Assembly (NCBI RefSeq): GCF_003385495.1
Contig: NZ_QNUH01000001.1
Span: forward strand, 473,608 to 537,607
DNA: 64,000 bases
Origin: Chryseobacterium elymi
GTDB lineage: Bacteria; Bacteroidota; Bacteroidia; Flavobacteriales; Weeksellaceae
Direction: 5' to 3'
The notes under the pieces were generated by a model, which worked only from the letters and a program-made list of their open reading frames with translations, was not told the origin of the DNA and did no database searches. A program made the position numbers and the translations under genes. Of the stretch, positions 58,782-64,000 are shown one piece after another; position 1 is the first letter of the stretch, and every line of letters starts with the position of its first letter.

Positions 58782-59468
58782 ATGAAAAAACTAACCATAT
58801 TAAGCGGTGCGGGAATCAGCGCCGAAAGCGGAATAAAAACATTCAGAGATGGAGACGGCCTCTGGGAAAATCATAATATAACAGACGTAGCAAGTCCGGA
58901 AGGGTGGCGAAAAGACAGAGAATTGGTGCTGGAATTTTACAACCAGAGAAGAAGACAGCTTCATGAAGTTAAGCCCAACGAAGCCCATCACTTGTTGGCG
59001 GAGCTGGAAAAATATTTTAACGTTCAGATTATTACCCAAAATATAGACGATCTGCATGAAAGGGCTGGATCAACCAATATTCTTCACATTCATGGAGAAT
59101 TGTTCAAGTCTTGCTCGTGTAATAACAAAAACCTAATCTACGAGCAGAAAGGAGATATCCGGATTGGTGATAAAGCAGAAGATGGGGCTCAATTAAGACC
59201 ATTCATCGTGTGGTTTGGTGAAGATGTTCCTTTGTACAAGACTGCGCAGGAAAAGGTAAAAGAGGCCGATATTTTGGTCGTTATAGGAACCTCTCTGCAG
59301 GTGTATCCGGCAGCCGGATTGATCCATGAAATCAAAGATGACTGTCTGCTGGTAGTTATCAATCCTAATGAAACAGGATTCGGATACGGGCAAAGAGCCG
59401 TAGTGATTAAAGAATCCGCAACAAGAGGGATGCAGCTGCTGTTTGATAAATTGGTAAACCTTGCCTGA
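58782..59468 (+). CDS. Sirtuin (NAD-dependent protein deacylase)
   Basis: A 228-residue Sir2-family enzyme. The NAD motif GAGISAESGIKTFR (residues 9-22), TQNIDDLHERAG and the catalytic histidine in HIHGEL are intact. FYNQRRR provides Tyr and Arg at the spacing (YxxR) used by class III sirtuins for succinyl/malonyl lysine. The zinc ribbon is reduced: CSC is present, but the second cysteine pair before LRPFIVWFGE is missing (KAEDGAQLRP). It would release O-acyl-ADP-ribose for the macrodomain. The stop overlaps the next ATG by one base. Confidence 0.9.
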   Translation: MKKLTILSGAGISAESGIKTFRDGDGLWENHNITDVASPEGWRKDRELVLEFYNQRRRQLHEVKPNEAHHLLAELEKYFNVQIITQNIDDLHERAGSTNILHIHGELFKSCSCNNKNLIYEQKGDIRIGDKAEDGAQLRPFIVWFGEDVPLYKTAQEKVKEADILVVIGTSLQVYPAAGLIHEIKDDCLLVVINPNETGFGYGQRAVVIKESATRGMQLLFDKLVNLA

Positions 59469-60433
59469 TGGAAAATATGGTAAAAGCCGGAATCTTTGGA
59501 GTGTGCATCGGTGATGCGCTAGGAGTTCCGGTGGAATTCAGAAGCAGAGAGCAATTAAAACGCTCACCTGTTACAAAAATGAGAGCTTTAGGAACCCATC
59601 ATCAGCCTGCTGGAACATGGAGTGATGACGGTTCATTAACTTTGTGTCTTGCGGACAGCCTTTGCAAAGGATATGATCTGGAAGATATGGCCCTCAATTT
59701 TTTGAAATGGTATAATGCAGAAATCTGGACACCTCATGGAAGGGTTTTTGACATTGGTATTGCAACCTCGCAAGCCATTCATAGAATTGGCAAAGGTATT
59801 TCCCCTACTTTATGTGGTGGAAATTCAGAGTTCGATAATGGAAACGGGTCTTTAATGAGGATCATCCCCTTATTATTTTATATCAAAGATTTCCCTATTG
59901 AGAAGCGTTTTGATATTACAAAAGAGGTTTCCTCTATCACACACGGTCATATCCGTTCTGCTTTGGCTTGTTTTATTTATTTGGAATTGGCTTTAGAAAT
60001 TCTGAATGGAAAAGAAAAATGGGAAGCGTACAGAATAATGCAGGAAAAAGTTAGAAATTTTTTGGAACATAATCCTGTTTGTTCCCAAAATGAAATGGAT
60101 AAATTCCACCGGATTTTAGAATTAAAAGTAGGAGAATATGATCTGGTCCCACTGTATACGTTGCAGGAAGAGGAAATAAGTTCTTCCGGCTATGTTCTTC
60201 ACAGTCTAGAAGCTTCCCTTTGGTGTTTTCTCAACTCTGAAACTTATTCCGAAGCCGTATTAAAAGCTGTAAATTTAGGAGAAGATACAGACACCACAGG
60301 AGCTATCACAGGAGGACTTGCAGGGATTTACTATGGATTTGATAATATTCCGGAGGAATGGGTTGCTGAACTTGTAATAAAAGAAGATATTGAGGTTTTA
60401 TGTGAAAAGCTTCAGAAAAAATTAATGCCATAA
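59468..60433 (+). CDS. ADP-ribosylglycohydrolase family protein, copy 2
   Basis: A 321-residue ARH-type hydrolase. The metal-binding motifs are typical: GTWSDDGSLTLCLADSL (about residues 48-64), NGNGSLMRIIPL, and LGEDTDTTGAITGGLAG. It differs from copy 1 in every loop around the active site, so it is not a recent duplication; the two may act on different ADP-ribose linkages. It begins within the sirtuin stop codon (TGATG). Confidence 0.9.
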   Translation: MENMVKAGIFGVCIGDALGVPVEFRSREQLKRSPVTKMRALGTHHQPAGTWSDDGSLTLCLADSLCKGYDLEDMALNFLKWYNAEIWTPHGRVFDIGIATSQAIHRIGKGISPTLCGGNSEFDNGNGSLMRIIPLLFYIKDFPIEKRFDITKEVSSITHGHIRSALACFIYLELALEILNGKEKWEAYRIMQEKVRNFLEHNPVCSQNEMDKFHRILELKVGEYDLVPLYTLQEEEISSSGYVLHSLEASLWCFLNSETYSEAVLKAVNLGEDTDTTGAITGGLAGIYYGFDNIPEEWVAELVIKEDIEVLCEKLQKKLMP

Positions 60434-60446
60434 AAAAACTTACACT

Positions 60447-60989
60447 ATGAATGAAATAGAAAACAAAAGGATAAGCAAGTTTCTAAGCCTTATTCTCAGA
60501 CACCAGCCCGAGACCATTCAGCTGACACTGGATGAAAACGGGTGGGCAGATGTTGATGAACTCATTACAAAAGCTGCAAAAGGAAGAATGCATTTCACTT
60601 TTGAAGACCTGGAAGAAGTGGTGGAAACCAATAATAAAAAACGCTTTGCTTTTAATGAAGATAAAACCAGGATCAGGGCCAGCCAGGGACATTCCATTGA
60701 TATAGATCTCGCCCTAAAATCATTACAGCCACCTGACTTTCTCTATCACGGAACAGCAGAAACCAATATTTCTTGCATTCTCGCAAAAGGAATAGAAAAA
60801 AGAAGCCGCCAGCATGTTCATCTAAGCGCAGATAAAGAAACAGCCACAAAAGTGGGAATGCGCCATGGAAAACCTGTGATTCTGACTATAAGAACGAATA
60901 CCATGCATGAAGACGGAATAGCGTTTTATCTTTCGGCAAACGGAGTGTGGCTGACAGATTTTGTGGATGCCAAATATATTTCAAAGTAA
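60447..60989 (+). CDS. kptA: RNA 2'-phosphotransferase KptA/Tpt1
   Basis: A 180-residue enzyme that transfers an internal RNA 2'-phosphate to NAD, making ADP-ribose 1'',2''-cyclic phosphate and nicotinamide. The conserved catalytic ILRHQPE (Arg18, His19), GWADVDELI, ASQGHS, LYHGT, VHLSADKETATKVGMRHGKPV and NGVWLTDFV motifs are all present. In bacteria KptA has no known splicing role; RNA repair or ADP-ribosylation roles are discussed. It ends two bases before the phosphoesterase gene. Confidence 0.93.
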   Translation: MNEIENKRISKFLSLILRHQPETIQLTLDENGWADVDELITKAAKGRMHFTFEDLEEVVETNNKKRFAFNEDKTRIRASQGHSIDIDLALKSLQPPDFLYHGTAETNISCILAKGIEKRSRQHVHLSADKETATKVGMRHGKPVILTIRTNTMHEDGIAFYLSANGVWLTDFVDAKYISK

Positions 60990-60991
60990 AG

Positions 60992-61738
60992 ATGAGCAGA
61001 ACATTAGTAATAGGTGACATCCACGGAGGGTTTAAAGCATTGAAACAGGTGTTTGAAAGAGCGGAAGTTACAAAGGAAGATCGGCTTATTTTCCTGGGAG
61101 ATTATGTTGACGGCTGGAGCGAATCTTCTCAGGTTATCCGTTTCCTCATGGAGTTTTCAGAAAAGCAGGAATGCATCTTCATTAAAGGAAATCACGATGC
61201 CTGGTGTGAGGAATGGATGTCCACCGGAGAAAGACAGGATGTATGGTTATTCAACGGAGGAAAAAGTACCGTCGAAAGTTATAATGACTACTCATTGGAA
61301 GATCTGGATTTACACCTGGAATTCTTTCAAAGAATGAAAAACTATCATGTAGATGATCAAAACCGGCTGTTTATTCATGCAGGTTATTCTTCTATGCATG
61401 GTCCTGAAAAAGAAGTCTATTCCAGCAATTACCGTTGGGACAGAACCTTGTGGGAAACGGCAGTCGCAATGGATAAGAAATTAGCGAAAAATTCAGAGCT
61501 TTATCCGAAGAGACTGCTTTTGTACAGTGAAATATTTATAGGTCATACACCGACACTAGATATAGGAATCAGTCATCCTGTCAACAAAGCCAACGTCTGG
61601 AATATGGATACCGGAGCAGCTTTCACGGGTTCCCTGTCAATCATGGATGTTAATACCAAAGAATTCTGGCAAAGCGATCCGCTTCCTACTTTATATCCGG
61701 ATGAAAAAGGCAGAAATAACGATAGTGCAGGAAAGTAA
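60992..61738 (+). CDS. PPP-type metallophosphoesterase
   Basis: A 248-residue calcineurin-like phosphatase with the full metal-ligand set: GDIHGG (residues 8-13), GDYVDGW, GNHDAW, HAGYSS and GHTPTLD. It resembles PrpA/ApaH-type enzymes, which dephosphorylate Ser/Thr or hydrolyse dinucleoside polyphosphates. A phosphatase at the end of a KptA/macro cluster could remove phosphate from ADP-ribose 1''- or 2''-phosphates (inference). I start at the ATG at 60992 (MSRTLVIGDIHGG); a frame open further upstream overlaps kptA. Confidence 0.86.
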   Translation: MSRTLVIGDIHGGFKALKQVFERAEVTKEDRLIFLGDYVDGWSESSQVIRFLMEFSEKQECIFIKGNHDAWCEEWMSTGERQDVWLFNGGKSTVESYNDYSLEDLDLHLEFFQRMKNYHVDDQNRLFIHAGYSSMHGPEKEVYSSNYRWDRTLWETAVAMDKKLAKNSELYPKRLLLYSEIFIGHTPTLDIGISHPVNKANVWNMDTGAAFTGSLSIMDVNTKEFWQSDPLPTLYPDEKGRNNDSAGK

Positions 61739-61776
61739 ACCTTATGAAAAAGCATCCTAAATTTTCAACATCCACC

Positions 61777-61807
61777 AACCTTATAGGTTTTTAAAACCTA
61801 TAAGGTT
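61777..61807. terminator. Perfect hairpin after the NAD/ADP-ribose cluster
   Basis: AACCTTATAGGTTT and AAACCTATAAGGTT form a perfect 14-bp inverted repeat around three bases. It is probably the terminator of the cluster and may also be a dispersed repeated palindrome. Confidence 0.65.
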
Positions 61808-62024
61808 TCTATTAATAACAGCGCCCCGGCTATTAATTTTTTTTTCTCCCGCAGATCACAAATCTTTTTCTGAAATAACGAATAACCAAACGAAAATCCT
61901 TGATTTTCTGGCATCTTAAAACAGCACTAAGATCAAAAGCCCTAGCGTCCTTGTGATAATCCAACATCACAAAACAGACATCAATAAATCCACAATTTCC
62001 CTTTCCCACCCAAATCATATTAAG

Positions 62025-62032
62025 TAATTTTG
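62025..62032 (+). promoter_or_regulatory. Putative -7 box for the M14 peptidase gene
   Basis: TAATTTTG matches TAnnTTTG, 19 bases before the ATG. Confidence 0.4.
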
Positions 62033-62051
62033 AAGTTCAAAAACTGCTTCA

Positions 62052-63776
62052 ATGAAACTGAGATACCTCCTGATTTTCCTGACTACATCTTTGCTTTTCG
62101 CCCAAAATTCATTTCAAACCCCTTTTGAAAAAGGAAATAAAAACCAAACGGTTACTTATGATGAAATGAATAGCTATTATCAGAACCTGGCTAAAAGTTT
62201 CAATACCGTCCAATACCTTAAAAAAGGAGAGGACGATAACGGAAGGCTCATTTATGTGGTGATTTACAATCCCTTTTCCGAAAAAGATGTTGAAAAAATC
62301 AGAAAAGATAAAGCCATTATCTTTGTGAACAATGGAATTCACCCGGGCGAACCGGACGGAATAGATGCCACAATGATGCTTATAAGGGATCTCGCAACCA
62401 GGAAAGTAAAAGCACCACAGAATTTTATTATAGCAGCTATTTCCGCCTATAACGTCAGTGGAATGCTGAACAGGGGTTCCCATTCCAGGGCCAATCAGAA
62501 CGGTCCGGAGCAGTATGGTTTCAGGGGAAATGCAAGAAACTATGACCTGAACAGGGATTTCATTAAAGCAGATTCAAAAAATGCCAGGAGTTTTCAGGAA
62601 ATTTACCAGTGGCTGCAGCCTGATGTTTTTATAGATAACCATGTAAGTAATGGAGCTGATTATCAGTATACTTTTACCTATATTTCAACCTTCAAGGAAC
62701 GTCTTGGAAACACCTTGGGAAATTACTTTTACAATGACTATCAGGCTAAAAACCTTGAGGATATGAAGAAACTGGGCTATGAAAGCACTCCTTATGTTAA
62801 TATTCACGGAGATATTCCGGATGAGGGATTTGCTGCTTTTGAAGACTCTCCGAGATATTCTACAGGCTACACATCGCTCTTTAATTCGCTGGGAACAGTT
62901 CCTGAAACGCATATGCTGAAGCCTTATGATAAAAGAGTGGATGCGACATACAAATATATGCTCGTGAATCTTCAGAATTTAGACAAGAATTACAGGAAAA
63001 TAAAACAGCTCCGTCTTGATAATTTGAAGCAGTACAAACCCGGAATGCAGTACGGAATCCGTTGGAAAATAGATTCAACCAGGTTTTCTACAATGGATTT
63101 CAAAGGCTACGAGGGAAGGTACAAACCAAGTGATATTTCCGGAAAGCCAAGACTCTATTACGATAGGAATAAACCTTTTACGAAGAAGATCAAACTCTTC
63201 ATGACAGCCGTTCCTACGGGATATATCACCATTCCTAAATACTATGTAGTTCCACAATCCCAATACCGTGTGATCGAAGAGCTGAAAAGAAATAAAATCC
63301 TTATGACTGCTCTTAAAAAAGACAGCACGGCAATGGTTGAAGCTTATAAAATCAAAGACTTTAAAACGGTTAAAAATCCATACGAAGGACATTATCTTCA
63401 TTTTGATACCAGTGTAGAAACTGCAAAAAGGAATTTGGTTTTTTCAACTGGGGATTATTTAATTCCAACAGATCAGCCTGGTGTAAAATATATCATTGAA
63501 ACCCTTGAGCCTGAGGCTTTAGACTCATTTTTCAATTGGAATTTTTTTGATGGAATCCTTGCACAGAAAGAATATTATTCCGCCTATATTTTTGAAGACA
63601 CAGCTTCAGAATTACTAAAGTCAGATAAAAAGCTGAAAGATGCTTTTGAGGCAAAAAAAACATCAGATAAAAAGTTTGCAGACGACGGAGCGGCCCAACT
63701 CGACTGGATTTACAGAAATTCTCCTTACTTCGAAGAAAAGACATTCAGACAATATCCGATTTATAGAATCTTATAG
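62052..63776 (+). CDS. Secreted M14-family zinc carboxypeptidase
   Basis: A 574-residue protein with signal peptide (MKLRYLLIFLTTSLLFAQ). An M14 peptidase domain spans about residues 35-310: zinc ligands in NGIHPGEPDG (H and E of HxxE), substrate arginines in GNARNYDLNRDF, the third ligand in FIDNHVSNGADYQY, and the catalytic glutamate in VPETHM. A C-terminal domain of about 250 residues follows without recognised motifs. No type IX sorting domain is apparent at the C-terminus. Substrate unknown, probably peptides outside the cytoplasm. Confidence 0.88.
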   Translation: MKLRYLLIFLTTSLLFAQNSFQTPFEKGNKNQTVTYDEMNSYYQNLAKSFNTVQYLKKGEDDNGRLIYVVIYNPFSEKDVEKIRKDKAIIFVNNGIHPGEPDGIDATMMLIRDLATRKVKAPQNFIIAAISAYNVSGMLNRGSHSRANQNGPEQYGFRGNARNYDLNRDFIKADSKNARSFQEIYQWLQPDVFIDNHVSNGADYQYTFTYISTFKERLGNTLGNYFYNDYQAKNLEDMKKLGYESTPYVNIHGDIPDEGFAAFEDSPRYSTGYTSLFNSLGTVPETHMLKPYDKRVDATYKYMLVNLQNLDKNYRKIKQLRLDNLKQYKPGMQYGIRWKIDSTRFSTMDFKGYEGRYKPSDISGKPRLYYDRNKPFTKKIKLFMTAVPTGYITIPKYYVVPQSQYRVIEELKRNKILMTALKKDSTAMVEAYKIKDFKTVKNPYEGHYLHFDTSVETAKRNLVFSTGDYLIPTDQPGVKYIIETLEPEALDSFFNWNFFDGILAQKEYYSAYIFEDTASELLKSDKKLKDAFEAKKTSDKKFADDGAAQLDWIYRNSPYFEEKTFRQYPIYRIL

Positions 63777-63918
63777 ACTTTTATATTTTGACTTAAAAAA
63801 CTGATAATCAGAATCTAATTTACAGGCTTTTCACGCCTGAATAAAGGGTGTTTTTCCTTATAACTTTAGCTCATATTCGGACGAAATTTGCTTTATAAAA
63901 CCAATAAAAACTATAGTT

Positions 63919-64000
63919 ATGGCAACTAAAAAGCATTTTTTCGTTTCACTGGAAGGAGTAGATCTTTCGGATGAGCAGCTGAAAAACATTGACAGAGGAA
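63919..64000 (+). CDS. 5' end of a small unidentified gene (partial)
   Basis: An ATG at 63919 opens a frame to the right edge, encoding 27 visible residues (MATKKHFFVSLEGVDLSDEQ, then LKNIDRG). A hairpin with arms CAGGC and GCCTG (63823-63839) and a -7-like TAACTTTA lie before it. The rest lies outside the window, and neither the family nor the length can be given. Confidence 0.5.
   Translation, partial: MATKKHFFVSLEGVDLSDEQLKNIDRG

Larger units (their letters stand above)
61739..62051. other. Intergenic region, 313 bases, with a hairpin and repeat-like sequence
   Basis: No gene is visible. The stretch holds a perfect hairpin (61777-61807), then sequence with CGCAGATCACAAATC and CTAGCGTCCTTGTG-like phrases that look like degenerate intergenic repeats, and a -7-like TAATTTTG (62025-62032) before the M14 gene. 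Confidence 0.4.

Noticed and set aside
61833..62018. Minus-strand 61-residue frame in the gap after the cluster
   Set aside because: No ribosome binding site or homology; the wording is that of degenerate intergenic repeats.
1..64000. CRISPR arrays, insertion sequences, prophage or tRNA genes
   Set aside because: Looked for repeated direct units with spacers, transposase motifs, integrase genes and cloverleaf-like sequences; none was convincing.

Overview
The window reads as chromosome of a flavobacterium, most likely Chryseobacterium or a close relative (Weeksellaceae, Bacteroidota). The DNA is AT-rich. Upstream regions repeatedly carry the Bacteroidota -7 promoter box TAnnTTTG rather than an E. 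coli type -10, and Shine-Dalgarno sequences are weak. Family markers agree: a TonB-dependent receptor with a carboxypeptidase-like N-terminal domain, a fused MurF-Alr enzyme, 2TM-domain proteins beside a LytS/LytTR pair, and the type IX secretion/gliding protein SprE. I see no rRNA, tRNA, insertion sequence, prophage or CRISPR array.

Left part (1-24 kb). This holds the 5' part of an outer-membrane protein gene, mnmA, several small membrane proteins and a Cys/Gly-tailed protein. A minus-strand signalling operon follows: a sensor kinase with a 2TM tail, three stand-alone 2TM proteins, a methyltransferase-like gene broken by a stop codon, and a LytTR regulator. Next come a TonB-dependent receptor with a small periplasmic partner, a Cu/Zn superoxide dismutase-like lipoprotein, a tail-specific protease, surE with an acetyltransferase, and an unusual operon of an Lgt-like membrane protein, a tiny membrane protein and a multi-cluster radical SAM enzyme. 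guaC, fabG and an operon of an acidic repeat protein, rsmI and a WG-repeat protein complete this part.

Middle part (24-52 kb). This is mainly housekeeping: tdk, murF-alr, a patatin with a barrel, ybeY, mnmG, pgk, rpiB, rnr, ldcA, yraN, tsaB, sprE, maf, kdsC-like, an ECF sigma operon and lepA. Two perfect parS sites flank mnmG. The AT-rich gap between the divergent pgk and rpiB genes, 3-5 kb away, holds a cluster of DnaA-box-like 9-mers. Together they suggest that the chromosomal origin lies here.

Right part (52.2-61.7 kb). This is the most interesting region. A NrtR-like Nudix regulator precedes eleven genes on the same strand: NADAR, a 2OG-Fe(II) oxygenase, a coiled-coil protein, a VWA protein, a short adenylosuccinate-synthetase paralogue, DUF4291, an ADP-ribosylglycohydrolase, a macrodomain, a sirtuin, a second ADP-ribosylglycohydrolase, KptA/Tpt1 and a PPP-type phosphoesterase. 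Two enzymes consume NAD and release ADP-ribose derivatives (sirtuin, KptA). Four would process ADP-ribose linkages or esters (NADAR, macrodomain, two glycohydrolases). The regulator belongs to a family that senses ADP-ribose or NAD-related nucleotides. Four copies of a 15-bp imperfect palindrome (GYGTWnnnATAACRC) lie in front of the regulator, in front of the NADAR gene (two copies) and in front of the coiled-coil gene. Two of them abut a -7 box in the same way, so this looks like one regulon. After the cluster come a perfect hairpin, an M14 metallopeptidase and the start of a small unidentified gene.
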